A stretch of 33,937 nt of DNA from an uncultured Caryophanales bacterium (GCA_946411895.1 CAMKFP010000005.1:1-33937), one strand, 5' to 3'; shown: positions 24,627 through 33,424, numbered from the stretch's first letter. Notes: generated by a model not told the origin, from the letters alone. Made by a program: numbers and translations.

Positions 24627-27600
24627 ATGGCCGATGTAAAGAAAACAATGCTCTCAGTCGATGGTAATACTGCGGCAGCACTTGGTTCTTACAATTACAT
24701 TGAAGTAGCGGGTATTTACCCCATTACTCCATCTTCTCCAATGGCGGAGAACATTGATGTTTATGCATCACAAAAAAGAAAGAATTTCTTTGGCTCTGTT
24801 GTCAAAGTGAGCGAAATGCAATCCGAAGCTGGTGCTTCTGGTGCAGTTCACGGCTTCTTACAAGCTGGCGCTTTAGCGGCCACCTACACAGCTAGCCAAG
24901 GTTTATTACTCATGATCCCAAATATTTATAAGTGGGTCGGCGAACTTCTCCCAGCGGTTCTTCACGTTTCCGCTAGAAGTTTAGCGACACGTAGCTTATC
25001 CATCTTTGGTGATCATCAAGATATCTACGCGATTAGACAAACTGGTATCGCCATGATTTGTGCGCACAGTGTCCAAGAAATCGCAGATTTAACTAACGTT
25101 GCCCACTTAGTGGCAATCGACGCTCAATATCCAGTGTGTCACTTCTTCGATGGCTTTAGAACTTCTCATGAAATTCAAAACGTCGAATTCGTCGATGATG
25201 CCGAATGGAAGAAACTCCTTCCAATGGATAAAGTTGAGCTCTTTAGAAGCCGCGCTTTGAACCCACACACTCACCCAGTGACCCGTGGTGGAGCGGAAAA
25301 CGATGACATCTACTTCCAAGGTAGAGAAGCGCAAAACGAAAAACTCGACGAAGTCGTGGAAGTCGCTTGCAAGTACTTCAAAGAAGCTTCTAGACTTACT
25401 GGTAGAAATTATGCTCCATTCACCTATTATGGTGCTAAAGATGCGACCAGAGTGATTATCGCTATGGGTTCTGTCACTGAAACAATTACTGAAGTAATTG
25501 ATGACTTAACCGCAAAAGGCGAAAAGATTGGTTTAGTAAAAGTTCACTTATACCGTCCATTCTCCGCGAAGCACTTACTTGAAGTTCTTCCAAAGAGTGT
25601 CAAACAAATCGCTGTCTTAGATAGAACTAAAGAACCAGGCGCAGCTGGTGAACCATTATATGAAGATGTTGCCGCTGTCATTAAAGAAGCTGGTTTAGAT
25701 ATCGAAGTCTTAGGTGGTAGATATGGTTTATCCTCTAAGGATACCCAACCAAAAGACATGAAAGCTGTTTATGATTTCTTAGCGTCCTCTAAGAGATGGA
25801 ATGGCTTCACCGTTGGTATTGAAGACGATGTCACACATCTCTCCATCCCACGCGATGATGAATATCACGTTAAAGGCGACTACACATCCTGCTTATTCTA
25901 TGGTTTAGGTAGTGATGGCACAGTCTCTGCGAATAAATCCTCCATTAAGATCATTGGTGATGCGACTGGTCAATACGCCCAAGCCTACTTCGCCTATGAC
26001 TCTAGAAAAGCCGGTGGTGTGACTCGTTCTCACTTGAGATTTGGTAAATCCCCAATTCACTCCACATATTATGTCCAAAACGCGGACTTTGTCTCTTGTT
26101 CACTTGATACATATCTCTTCAAGTTTGATATGATCCGTAACCTCAAGAAAGGTGGAACATTCTTACTTAACACTGATATGGATGATGAAACACTCATCAA
26201 GATGATGCCTAACCGCGTCAAATATCAACTCGCCACCAAAAGTGCGAAGTTCTATGTCATCGACGCTAACAAGATTGCTGGTGAAATCGGTATGGGTAGA
26301 CATACTAATACCATTCTCCAAGCTAGCTTCTTCTATCTTAATCCAGACATTATGCCATATGCGGAAGCCAATAAATGGATGAAGAAGTTCGCCGAAAAGA
26401 GCTACGCCAAGAAAGGTCAAGATGTCGTTGAGATGAACTTCAAGGCGATTGACGCTGGTACTGAAGGTTTAAGAGAAGTGAAAGTTGATCCAGAATGGGC
26501 CAAACTCTCTCCAAAAGCCGAAGTCAAATTAACTGGTGATGATTATTTCGACTCCTACGTTGCTGTTATGGGTAACTTAGGTGGAGATGATCTCCCTGTG
26601 AGCAAATTCAAAGAATTTGAATTACTCGATGGCACCATGCAAAACGATATCACCTTCAAAGAGAAGAGAAGTATCGCTGATAGAGTGCCTCTCTGGCATA
26701 AAGAAGCCTGTATTCAATGTAATAACTGTGCCTTCGTCTGTCCACACGCGACAATTAGACCATTCTTAATCGACGAAAAAGAACTCGAAGCCGCTCCTGA
26801 AATCGTGAAAAACGATGTCAAAGATGCGCTTGGTGTTCCAGGCATGAAATATCGCATCCAAGTCTCTCCACGTAACTGCGTTGGCTGCGGACTCTGCGTT
26901 GTTGAATGTATGGCTAATAAGACTGGTAAAGTCGCCCTTGAAATGGTGGAAGCCAAGTCTCAATTCCCACAAGAAGAAGGTGCTGAATATCTCTTCAAGC
27001 ACGTTACTTATAAGGCTGATAAGCTTCCAGCCGCCTTACAATCCTCTGTTAAAGGTGTTGGATTCTTAATGCCATATATGGAAATCTCTGGTGCCTGTGC
27101 GGGCTGTGGAGAAACTCCATATTATCGTTTAGTCTCTCAATTATTCGGTAAAGATATGTTAGTGGCTAACGCCACTGGATGTAGCTCCATCTATAGTGGT
27201 TCTACTCCACTTACTCCATTCTGTACCGATAAAGACGGTCAAGGTATTGCCTGGGCTAACTCCTTATTCGAAGATAACGCTGAATATGGATACGGCATGA
27301 GAGTGGCGACAAACGCGAAGATTAAACGCATTATTGAAATCTTAAGCGAAGCGAAAGCCCGTGGCTTAGAGCCAGAGCTCGACGCGAAGATTGATGAATA
27401 CTTTGCCAAGATCAAAGATAGAGTAGCGATGAGAACCATTGTTCCAGAACTCGTCAAACTCATTAAAGCCTCCAAAGATGAAGGCGTTAAAGAAGTTCTC
27501 GCTTATGAAAGAGACCTCGCTGATAAGTCCATTTGGATTATCGGTGGTGATGGTTGGGCATATGATATCGGCTATGGCGGTTTAGATCACGTCATCGCTA

Positions 27601-28172
27601 ATGAAGAAGATGTAAACATCTTAGTCTTAGATACCGAAGTCTATTCCAATACTGGTGGTCAATCCTCTAAGAGCTCTCAAACTGGCTCTATTGCGAAGTT
27701 CACTGCCTCTGGAAAGACCACTGCGAAGAAGAACCTCGCTTTAATCGCCATGAGCTATGGCAATGTCTATGTTGCGCAAATCGCTTTAGGTGCTAATCCA
27801 CTCGCGGCTATTAAGGCCCTTAAGGAAGCTGAAAGCTATGATGGACCAAGCTTAGTCATCTGCTATGCTCCATGTGCTAATCACGGTATTAAAGGTGGTC
27901 TCTCTAACTCCATGAGACAAGAAAGACTCGCTGTTGAATGCGGTTACTTCCCAATCTTCCGTTATGATCCACGTAACCTTGAAGCTGGTAAGCCTGCTCT
28001 CACTCTTGATATGAAAGAGCCAGACTTCTCCAAGTTCAGAGACTTCGTCATGACAGAAACCAGATTCTCTCAACTCCCACGCGTCAACCCAGAAAACGCT
28101 GAAGAATTACTCACCAAGTCTGAAAAATACGCGCAAGCGAGATTAGAAAGAATCAAAAAATTCGGTTTATAA
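24627..28172 (+). CDS. nifJ: Pyruvate:ferredoxin (flavodoxin) oxidoreductase, single-chain
   Basis: It converts pyruvate and CoA to acetyl-CoA and CO2, passing electrons to ferredoxin or flavodoxin. This is a central step of anaerobic fermentation. At 1181 residues it has the usual single-chain length. The N-terminal pyruvate-binding domain has GIYPITPSSPMAE near residue 30. The ferredoxin-like insert holds two 4Fe-4S sites: C695-C698-C701-C705 (CIQCNNCAFVC) and C751-C754-C757-C761 (CVGCGLCVVEC). The C-terminal thiamine-diphosphate domain has CAGCGETPYY (C824, C827), GGDGWAYDIGYGGLDH and NTGGQSSKS. All expected landmarks are intact. A strong ribosome site (AGGAGG) precedes the ATG. The gene is monocistronic, with promoter and terminator of its own. 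Codons are strongly biased, in keeping with an abundant enzyme. Confidence 0.97.
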   Translation: MADVKKTMLSVDGNTAAALGSYNYIEVAGIYPITPSSPMAENIDVYASQKRKNFFGSVVKVSEMQSEAGASGAVHGFLQAGALAATYTASQGLLLMIPNIYKWVGELLPAVLHVSARSLATRSLSIFGDHQDIYAIRQTGIAMICAHSVQEIADLTNVAHLVAIDAQYPVCHFFDGFRTSHEIQNVEFVDDAEWKKLLPMDKVELFRSRALNPHTHPVTRGGAENDDIYFQGREAQNEKLDEVVEVACKYFKEASRLTGRNYAPFTYYGAKDATRVIIAMGSVTETITEVIDDLTAKGEKIGLVKVHLYRPFSAKHLLEVLPKSVKQIAVLDRTKEPGAAGEPLYEDVAAVIKEAGLDIEVLGGRYGLSSKDTQPKDMKAVYDFLASSKRWNGFTVGIEDDVTHLSIPRDDEYHVKGDYTSCLFYGLGSDGTVSANKSSIKIIGDATGQYAQAYFAYDSRKAGGVTRSHLRFGKSPIHSTYYVQNADFVSCSLDTYLFKFDMIRNLKKGGTFLLNTDMDDETLIKMMPNRVKYQLATKSAKFYVIDANKIAGEIGMGRHTNTILQASFFYLNPDIMPYAEANKWMKKFAEKSYAKKGQDVVEMNFKAIDAGTEGLREVKVDPEWAKLSPKAEVKLTGDDYFDSYVAVMGNLGGDDLPVSKFKEFELLDGTMQNDITFKEKRSIADRVPLWHKEACIQCNNCAFVCPHATIRPFLIDEKELEAAPEIVKNDVKDALGVPGMKYRIQVSPRNCVGCGLCVVECMANKTGKVALEMVEAKSQFPQEEGAEYLFKHVTYKADKLPAALQSSVKGVGFLMPYMEISGACAGCGETPYYRLVSQLFGKDMLVANATGCSSIYSGSTPLTPFCTDKDGQGIAWANSLFEDNAEYGYGMRVATNAKIKRIIEILSEAKARGLEPELDAKIDEYFAKIKDRVAMRTIVPELVKLIKASKDEGVKEVLAYERDLADKSIWIIGGDGWAYDIGYGGLDHVIANEEDVNILVLDTEVYSNTGGQSSKSSQTGSIAKFTASGKTTAKKNLALIAMSYGNVYVAQIALGANPLAAIKALKEAESYDGPSLVICYAPCANHGIKGGLSNSMRQERLAVECGYFPIFRYDPRNLEAGKPALTLDMKEPDFSKFRDFVMTETRFSQLPRVNPENAEELLTKSEKYAQARLERIKKFGL

Positions 28173-28195
28173 TAATCGAGATATACAATAACATC

Positions 28196-28220
28196 AGGTG
28201 CCTTTGGCACCTTTTGTTTT
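28196..28220 (+). terminator. Intrinsic terminator after nifJ
   Basis: Perfect 7-bp stem AGGTGCC / GGCACCT, loop TTT, then a T-rich tail. Confidence 0.92.
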
Positions 28221-28239
28221 TGTCTAATGATGATTAGTA

Positions 28240-28267
28240 TTTCAAATAATCTATTAAAGGGTATAAT
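28240..28267 (+). promoter_or_regulatory. Promoter for the membrane protein/esterase pair
   Basis: TTTCAA (28240-28245), 16 bases, then a perfect TATAAT (28262-28267), 21 bases before the ATG. Confidence 0.6.
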
Positions 28268-28288
28268 AAAACGAAGAGGAAAGAAAAA

Positions 28289-29581
28289 ATGAAAATTGCG
28301 ATTCGACTTTTCAATGTGATCATCTTAGCTCTTTCGGTTGTCGCGACCGTCTTTTTGTTTACTTCCGCGACGTTTTCTTTTAACTCCAATATCTCTTTAG
28401 ATGTCGCCGCTTTAGCGAAGTTTGTTCCTGAGACGACTTATTCGGAGAGTATTGATGTGGTGAAATCTTTAGGGACTGACGTTATTCATGTTGGTATTAA
28501 GTTCTCTTTAGACTATAACGGAACACGTGAAGTGATGGATGGCAATCGAGAGAAGATTAACGCTCACTTTATTACTGAGAATGTCTATGGCATTGTCAAT
28601 GAACTTCATGAACCAATCGAGTACATTACCAATTACTCCGTCAAGAGTGTTCTTAAGTCTACGATTAAAAAGGAAGTTACTGAACAAATCCAAGCCGCTT
28701 TAGAAAAATATAAAGATGAAAATCCTGATAAAGCTAGTGAACTAGAAGCCTACACTGCGGAAAACATCATGGATAACGCGGAGATGGATGAAGTCTATTT
28801 CCATAACTTCTCTTTAGCCTTATATAATGCTGCTGATGATATTGCAGCGACAATTGATAGTGTTTCTAACGTCTTATATGAGCAAATCGATTTCGCTTTA
28901 GCGAAAGCTGAAGATTCTAGCGTTATTGATGTCTCTAGTTACACTGAAGGCACCAAAGCGGGCATTAAAGATAATTTAGTGAGTATTCTCAATCAACTTA
29001 AACTCGTTAAAGAAGATGGAGAACACGTCAAAAGAATTAGTCAAATCGCTTATATTTATCTTTCTGATTATCTAGTGCAAGAACTTAACGGCAAAGTCGC
29101 CGCGAGTGAATTAGAAAGAAAGAGTGGAGAAGATGACCGTGATTATGGTGATCGTTTACTCCATACCTATGTTGTCACCATGATGCCTGATGTCTTCTAT
29201 CAAATCATTGGTTACATCTCTTTAAGTCTATTTATCGGGATGTTTGTTTTCGCCGGTATTTGGATTATTCTTATTCTCATTACATTAATTAAAACATTTA
29301 CGAAAAAACCATGGACATTATTTGGTCCTTGGTTCTGGATTATTGGTGGACTCCAACTCGTTTTGGGTCTTGGATTAACCGTGGCAGGTAAGTTCTTTAC
29401 AAAGAACATTACCTTCACCGCTACTGGAATCCCTCTAAAGAGTGTGATTCTTGTTCCTCGAACATTCGCTTTAATCCCATCTTTACTCTTCTTAGCGGCC
29501 ATTATTTTAGCCTTTATTTATGGCTTCTTTAAAAGAAGCGTGAAGAACCAAATCAAAAAAGAAAATGGGGAGGTCAAATAA
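28289..29581 (+). CDS. Membrane protein of unknown function with large extracytoplasmic region
   Basis: I do not recognise this 430-residue protein. It has an N-terminal helix (about residues 7-28), then about 270 mostly helical, charged residues predicted outside the membrane. Hydrophobic segments follow at about 305-338, 345-368 and 392-414, and the tail is basic. The membrane layout (one helix, big external part, helices at the end) recalls the RDD pair at 3450-5805, but the RDD residues are not evident. The ATG has AGAGGAAAG upstream. One base separates its stop from the esterase start, and the esterase ribosome site lies inside this gene, so the two are translationally coupled and probably act together at the surface. 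Confidence 0.7.
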   Translation: MKIAIRLFNVIILALSVVATVFLFTSATFSFNSNISLDVAALAKFVPETTYSESIDVVKSLGTDVIHVGIKFSLDYNGTREVMDGNREKINAHFITENVYGIVNELHEPIEYITNYSVKSVLKSTIKKEVTEQIQAALEKYKDENPDKASELEAYTAENIMDNAEMDEVYFHNFSLALYNAADDIAATIDSVSNVLYEQIDFALAKAEDSSVIDVSSYTEGTKAGIKDNLVSILNQLKLVKEDGEHVKRISQIAYIYLSDYLVQELNGKVAASELERKSGEDDRDYGDRLLHTYVVTMMPDVFYQIIGYISLSLFIGMFVFAGIWIILILITLIKTFTKKPWTLFGPWFWIIGGLQLVLGLGLTVAGKFFTKNITFTATGIPLKSVILVPRTFALIPSLLFLAAIILAFIYGFFKRSVKNQIKKENGEVK

Positions 29582-29582
29582 A

Positions 29583-30881
29583 ATGAAAAAATCTAGATTT
29601 TTACTTATCCCATTACTCTTAGGTGGATTAATGAGTTTATCCGCTTGTACGCTTTTTGATGATAGTGATATCGCTATTAAAAATGAATATAATCCTCCAA
29701 GCGATGAACCAGAAATCGATCCTGATGCGATCTATGCTGGTGGAGTTTATTCTGTAAAGAGTAGCCACACACCTGATGCTTTAGTCTTTAAGACTATTGG
29801 CTATGCCAATGAAGAAGGCAAGATTATCAACACCTATAAAGTGGGCGGGGCAAACTACACCGAATATAACGTCAATCATGGTGAAGACTATAACGCGACA
29901 AAGAGTAGCAATAACTATGACTTATACGTTCCTAATTCCTTAGACAAGAACGAAAAGCACACTGTCATCTTATTCATCCATGGTGGTGCTTGGGTATCTG
30001 GGTTTAAAACAGACGTTAATAAGTACATCTATGAATTCACCAATAGAGGATATATTGCCGCGACTTTGAAGTACACACTTCTTAACCGCGACATGAATAA
30101 TGATAGTCTCTCCATCTTTAGAAATATGGATGAAATTGATGCTTGTGTTACATCAATTAAATCAGTTCTAGGTGAGTTAGAATTTGACACCACAAAGACC
30201 AATTTAGTCATTGGTGGAGCCTCTAGTGGAGCGCATTTAGCAATGCTTTATGCCTACTCTAGAAACTCTAGTAGCGCTCTTCCGATTAAATACATCATCG
30301 ATGCGGTTGGACCAGTCGATATCAAACCAGAAAACTGGAAAGCCTTCACCTCAGTTGATGAAGACGCTCTTAATACTGCGCTTCGTGAAGACGGCATTGC
30401 TTCTTTAGAAGCAGATGGCAAACTCGTCTCCTTACCAATCGCTGGTGATAAAGATGGTTACACATGGAGTAGCTATCAAACCATGAGAATCGCTAATGGC
30501 ATGTGTGGACTTCCATATAGCTTAGAAGAAGTCGAAGCCGCTGCAGATTCTAATAAAGAAGAAATCGCGACAAATAACGCTGCCGCAATCAGTATGACCA
30601 AGGCTGGTGGAGGAGAAGATCAACTCTCTGTCACGTACTGGATGAATCAATCCGCGGATAAAATCCCTCTTATTGCCGCGTACGCTGGTTTAGATACTAT
30701 TGTTGGTATCGCCCAATATGCGACTTTAGAGCACGCACTTACGGATAATGGCATCTTTGATGAAGATAACTATTTCTATTTTAGAAATAGTGGTCACACA
30801 AATATCGATAAAGTGGAAGCGGACTCCGCTGTCTATAATGCCTTTATTGAACGCATTGATGAGGTTTGCGAGGCTTTATAA
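29583..30881 (+). CDS. Surface lipoprotein alpha/beta-hydrolase (carboxylesterase, BD-FAE/HSL-like)
   Basis: A 432-residue lipoprotein with signal ending LSAC (Cys22), predicted to cleave an ester bond outside the cell. The oxyanion-hole motif HGGAW is at 133-137. The nucleophile elbow GASSG gives S214, and the other triad candidates are D371 (GLDTIVG) and H405 (SGHTN). This spacing fits the HGG-type esterase group that includes acetyl-xylan and feruloyl esterases as well as lipid hydrolases, so the substrate stays open. About 70 residues between about 255 and 325 form a cap-like insertion. An in-frame ATG at 29565 lies in the preceding gene; ATG 29583 with GGGGAGG upstream is better and starts the signal peptide. 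It ends an apparent two-gene operon; no clear terminator was seen. Confidence 0.88.
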   Translation: MKKSRFLLIPLLLGGLMSLSACTLFDDSDIAIKNEYNPPSDEPEIDPDAIYAGGVYSVKSSHTPDALVFKTIGYANEEGKIINTYKVGGANYTEYNVNHGEDYNATKSSNNYDLYVPNSLDKNEKHTVILFIHGGAWVSGFKTDVNKYIYEFTNRGYIAATLKYTLLNRDMNNDSLSIFRNMDEIDACVTSIKSVLGELEFDTTKTNLVIGGASSGAHLAMLYAYSRNSSSALPIKYIIDAVGPVDIKPENWKAFTSVDEDALNTALREDGIASLEADGKLVSLPIAGDKDGYTWSSYQTMRIANGMCGLPYSLEEVEAAADSNKEEIATNNAAAISMTKAGGGEDQLSVTYWMNQSADKIPLIAAYAGLDTIVGIAQYATLEHALTDNGIFDEDNYFYFRNSGHTNIDKVEADSAVYNAFIERIDEVCEAL

Positions 30882-30941
30882 TTAGCTAAGTAGAGTAAAA
30901 GTTTTTTCCTAAAAGTGTAAAAAAATACTTGAATTTTGCTC

Positions 30942-30970
30942 TTGATAAAAATATCATTTTTCTATATCAT
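30942..30970 (+). promoter_or_regulatory. Promoter for the small unknown protein
   Basis: TTGATA (30942-30947), a 17-base spacer, then TATCAT (30965-30970), 21 bases before the ATG at 30992. Confidence 0.6.
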
Positions 30971-30991
30971 TATATCGGTAGGTTAAGCAAT

Positions 30992-31348
30992 ATGAAAAAA
31001 GAACAAAGACAAATTGACTCACTATATGAATTATTAAAAGAACAAGTGGAGATTGAAAACAACATCGCCGCTTTACCACGTGGATATATTTCTGTGAAGA
31101 AAATCTCTGGTCACGTTTATAACTATCGTCAATGGAGAGAAGGAAGCAAAATCATTTCTGAGTATGTTCCTGAAGCTTTCCTTAATGGTGTAAAACGTAA
31201 AATCGCTGCTAGAAAAGAACAAGAAGCTCTTCTTAAAGCTGTTAAGAAAGACATCAAGTCCGTTTCTGGTAAATTATTACGCGCTGGCTTAATCGACGAG
31301 AAAGAAATCGCTGAACTCAAAGCTAAAGCGCAAGCAGAAGTTCGTTAA
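30992..31348 (+). CDS. Small soluble helical protein of unknown function
   Basis: A 118-residue protein without signal or membrane helix. Helical ends flank a short strand pair around LPRGYISVKKISGHVYNYRQW. This is a motif I associate with uncharacterised small Firmicutes proteins of the LP-x-G-x-I-S-x-K-x-I-x-G-x-x-Y-x-Y-x-QW type. The lysine-rich C-terminal half looks like a coiled coil or a DNA/RNA-contacting helix. The open frame reaches back to 30929 through the promoter, so ATG 30992 is the better start; AGG (30979-30982 region) is a weak ribosome site. It is monocistronic, with promoter and terminator. No role can be assigned. Confidence 0.7.
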   Translation: MKKEQRQIDSLYELLKEQVEIENNIAALPRGYISVKKISGHVYNYRQWREGSKIISEYVPEAFLNGVKRKIAARKEQEALLKAVKKDIKSVSGKLLRAGLIDEKEIAELKAKAQAEVR

Positions 31349-31370
31349 TATTTCTTATTAGTATAGATAA

Positions 31371-31397
31371 TAGAGGCATGTAGGTGCCTCTATTTTT
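31371..31397 (+). terminator. Intrinsic terminator before the GAF-domain gene
   Basis: Perfect 8-bp stem TAGAGGCA / TGCCTCTA with a 6-base loop, then a T-run. It ends only seven bases before the next gene's extended -10 element. Confidence 0.9.
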
Positions 31398-31403
31398 CTT
31401 TTG

Positions 31404-31418
31404 TGCTATCATATTTAT
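31404..31418 (+). promoter_or_regulatory. Extended -10 abutting the start codon (leaderless transcript)
   Basis: TGC plus TATCAT (31407-31412) form an extended -10 element. The expected transcription start, 6-7 bases downstream, coincides with the ATG at 31419, and no ribosome site exists. Confidence 0.55.
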
Positions 31419-31847
31419 ATGATTGTAGAACAAGCTAGTGCTCTTTTAGATAAAGATCTCCCTCTTATTAGTAATCTTGCTAATATTGCCTCTCTTTTAT
31501 ACCGCTATAAGAAAGTCTCTTGGGCGGGATTTTATCTTGCGGGAGATGAATATCTCTATTTAGGCCCTTTCCAAGGGGAAGTTGCCTGTATGAAGATAAA
31601 TTACGGTAAGGGTGTTGTTGGCCGCTGCTATAAGGAAAGAAAAGCGATTATCGTTGATAACGTTCATGAGGATAAAGATCATATCGCTTGTGACGCGAAG
31701 ACCAACTCCGAAATGGTGGTCCCGATCTTTAAAGAGAACGAAGTGATTGCGATTATCGACCTCGATTCTTATGAATTAAAGGCCTTTGATGAAGAAGACA
31801 AGATCAAGGTCAGCCAAATCGCCTATCTTTTAGGACAATATTTTTAG
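31419..31847 (+). CDS. GAF-domain protein, free methionine-(R)-sulfoxide reductase type
   Basis: Such enzymes (fRMsr, MsrC/YtsP) reduce free methionine-R-sulfoxide in the cytoplasm. At 142 residues the size is right. Family motifs are present: W35-AGFYL, LGPFQGEVAC with C57, HIACDAKTNSEMVVP with C91, and a final DLDS. In most members a third cysteine lies in GVCG; here that position is V67 (GVVG), and a cysteine occurs at C70 instead. The two other cysteines, including the presumed catalytic one, are kept, so the enzyme may still work with a shifted resolving cysteine. The frame begins upstream at TTG 31401, but that codon lies within the promoter, so ATG 31419 is the start and the mRNA is probably leaderless. 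Confidence 0.85.
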   Translation: MIVEQASALLDKDLPLISNLANIASLLYRYKKVSWAGFYLAGDEYLYLGPFQGEVACMKINYGKGVVGRCYKERKAIIVDNVHEDKDHIACDAKTNSEMVVPIFKENEVIAIIDLDSYELKAFDEEDKIKVSQIAYLLGQYF

Positions 31848-31880
31848 GTTATATTTTCTTATATATTTTTTTTCTATATC

Positions 31881-31909
31881 TAGACATAGATATATTTTTC
31901 TAATACGAT
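31881..31909 (+). promoter_or_regulatory. Promoter with very short leader for the P-loop kinase gene
   Basis: TAGACA (31881-31886), 17 bases, then TACGAT (31904-31909). The predicted start is near 31916, giving a leader of about 7 bases before the ATG at 31923, and no ribosome site. Confidence 0.5.
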
Positions 31910-31922
31910 AAATAACGTAATT

Positions 31923-32417
31923 ATGGCAAAACTCGTTGTACTTTCTGGTGTTCCTGGTAGTGGAAAAAGCTATTTCTCTAGAAAACTTAGATCCACGAAA
32001 GGCTCTCACGTCTATATCATATCTAGCGATGCGCTTAGAGATGCGATTATGGGTAACCAACAAGATCTCTCTAACGACACTTTGATGTGGAAGATGTATT
32101 ACGAGCTCGCTAAAGTCTATAGCGCCGATCCTGATGGATTAGTGGTGCTTGATGCCACCCATACTTCAGCGAAGTATCGTATTGAATCCACTAAACCAAT
32201 TAGAGAGTATTTTGATTCAGCCACTCTCGTGCTTTTTAATCGCCCATATGAAGTGATTAAAAAACAGAATTTAGAAAGAGATTGGTCAGTTCCTCAAGAC
32301 GTTTTGGATAAGTTATATGAAAACTTTGAGATGGTTACGGAGAAAGATAAGGAATTCTTTGACCGTATCTATGTCGTAGAAAACGAGGAAGTTGGAGCGA
32401 TTATTAACGCTCTATAG
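31923..32417 (+). CDS. P-loop kinase (AAA_33 / polynucleotide-kinase-like)
   Basis: A 164-residue ATP-binding protein. Walker A is GVPGSGKS (9-16). A following SSDALRD segment and the LVVLDATHTSAKYR block (strand, Asp, then conserved Arg) are typical of the predicted kinase group related to T4 polynucleotide kinase and zeta toxins. The late NLERDWSVPQDVLDKLYENFE segment matches the lid and substrate helix of this group. The natural substrate could be a nucleotide, the 5' end of an RNA or a small metabolite. It lacks a neighbouring antitoxin, which argues against a toxin role. It starts without a Shine-Dalgarno sequence. The gene is monocistronic by its promoter, with 66 bases to the next gene. 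Confidence 0.82.
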   Translation: MAKLVVLSGVPGSGKSYFSRKLRSTKGSHVYIISSDALRDAIMGNQQDLSNDTLMWKMYYELAKVYSADPDGLVVLDATHTSAKYRIESTKPIREYFDSATLVLFNRPYEVIKKQNLERDWSVPQDVLDKLYENFEMVTEKDKEFFDRIYVVENEEVGAIINAL

Positions 32418-32483
32418 AAATATATAGAAATATTTAAAAAATATTTGCATAATAAATAGTGTACGAATAAGGAGAACAATCTA

Positions 32484-33230
32484 ATGTACAAACTAATTCT
32501 TGTAAGACACGGGGAATCAGTCTGGAATAAAGAGAATTTATTCACTGGTTGGACTGATGTCGACTTAAGTGAAACAGGTAAAGCAGAAGCAAAAGCCGCT
32601 GGTGAAGGCTTAAAAACCTTAAACTTAAATATTGATGTGTGCTTCACATCCTATTTAAAAAGAGCTATCCATACCTTAAACATCATCTTAGATGAAATGG
32701 ATAGAGCCTACTTACCAGTTTATAAAGCATGGCAATTAAATGAACGTCACTATGGTGCTCTTCAAGGTTTAAACAAAGCCGAGACCGCTGCCAAATATGG
32801 TGAAGATCAAGTCAAACTTTGGAGAAGAAGCTATGATGTCAAACCTCCAGCACTTGAAGAAGAGGATAAGAGAAATCCTGCTAAGCAAGATGCTTATAAA
32901 AACGTCGCTAAAGAGAATCTCCCATTAACAGAATCTCTTGAGACAACCGTTGAAAGAGTGGTGCCATATTTCCATGAAGCCATTCTTCCAGAACTCCAAA
33001 AAGGCAAAACCGTTTTGGTCGCTGCCCATGGTAACTCCCTTAGAGCCCTCATTATGTATCTTGAACATATGAGCAAAGAAGAAGTTATTGGGCTTAACCT
33101 TCCTACAGGTGTCCCACTCATCTACGATTTAAACGAAGATCTCTCTATTGCTAACAAGCAATATGTTGGTGATCAAGAAGCCATTAAAGCGAAGATGAAC
33201 GCAGTTGCCAATCAAGGCAAAGCCAAATAA
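32484..33230 (+). CDS. gpmA: 2,3-bisphosphoglycerate-dependent phosphoglycerate mutase
   Basis: It interconverts 3- and 2-phosphoglycerate in glycolysis. At 248 residues it has the usual length. The phosphohistidine motif LVRHGESVWN gives H9, followed by NLFTGWTDVDLSE. The ERHYGALQGLNK block supplies the catalytic Glu, and AAHGNSLRALIMYLE the second active-site His. LPTGVPLIYDL near the C-terminus is also diagnostic. The ribosome site AAGGAG lies 10 bases upstream of the ATG. The spacer ahead is very AT-rich, with two AAATATTT palindromes but no convincing promoter. A strong terminator follows. Confidence 0.96.
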   Translation: MYKLILVRHGESVWNKENLFTGWTDVDLSETGKAEAKAAGEGLKTLNLNIDVCFTSYLKRAIHTLNIILDEMDRAYLPVYKAWQLNERHYGALQGLNKAETAAKYGEDQVKLWRRSYDVKPPALEEEDKRNPAKQDAYKNVAKENLPLTESLETTVERVVPYFHEAILPELQKGKTVLVAAHGNSLRALIMYLEHMSKEEVIGLNLPTGVPLIYDLNEDLSIANKQYVGDQEAIKAKMNAVANQGKAK

Positions 33231-33248
33231 GTCTAAACTTAATAGCAA

Positions 33249-33276
33249 AAAAGCACACTCATGCGGGTGTGCTTTT
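33249..33276. terminator. Strong, potentially bidirectional terminator after gpmA
   Basis: AAAAGCACACTC / GGGTGTGCTTTT pairs over 12 bases (one T-G pair) around loop ATGC. A-runs on the left and T-runs on the right let it stop gpmA transcription and back up the oppositely directed tRNA-Pro transcript. Confidence 0.88.
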
Positions 33277-33306
33277 CTTATTATTCAGATTAACCTATAA
33301 AGAAAA

Positions 33307-33334
33307 TAAAAAAGTCCTGAATTTTACTTCAGAA
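33307..33334 (-). terminator. tRNA-Pro terminator (minus strand)
   Basis: Read on the minus strand, TTCTGAA pairs with TTCAGGA around a 6-base loop, and CTTTTTTATTTT follows. Confidence 0.75.
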
Positions 33335-33347
33335 CCATTTATCAATC

Positions 33348-33424
33348 TGGTCGGAACGATGAGATTTGAACTCACGACCCCTTCCACCCCAAGGAAGTGC
33401 GCTACCAAGCTGCGCTACGTCCCG
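33348..33424 (-). tRNA. tRNA-Pro (anticodon TGG)
   Basis: A minus-strand cloverleaf: acceptor CGGGACG/CGTTCCG, D arm GCGC/GCGC with loop AGCTTGGTA, anticodon arm CTTCC-TTGGGGT-GGAAG, and T arm GTGAG-TTCAAAT-CTCAT. The anticodon TGG reads CCA and, by wobble, other proline codons. The CCA end is encoded (33350 to 33348). It lies between converging and diverging plus-strand genes with its own promoter and terminator, filling the 300-base gap between gpmA and uvrA. Confidence 0.97.

Noticed and set aside
32428-32446. AAATATTT palindromes before gpmA as an operator
   Set aside because: The stretch is almost pure A/T, where such palindromes occur readily, and it is not clearly placed on a promoter.
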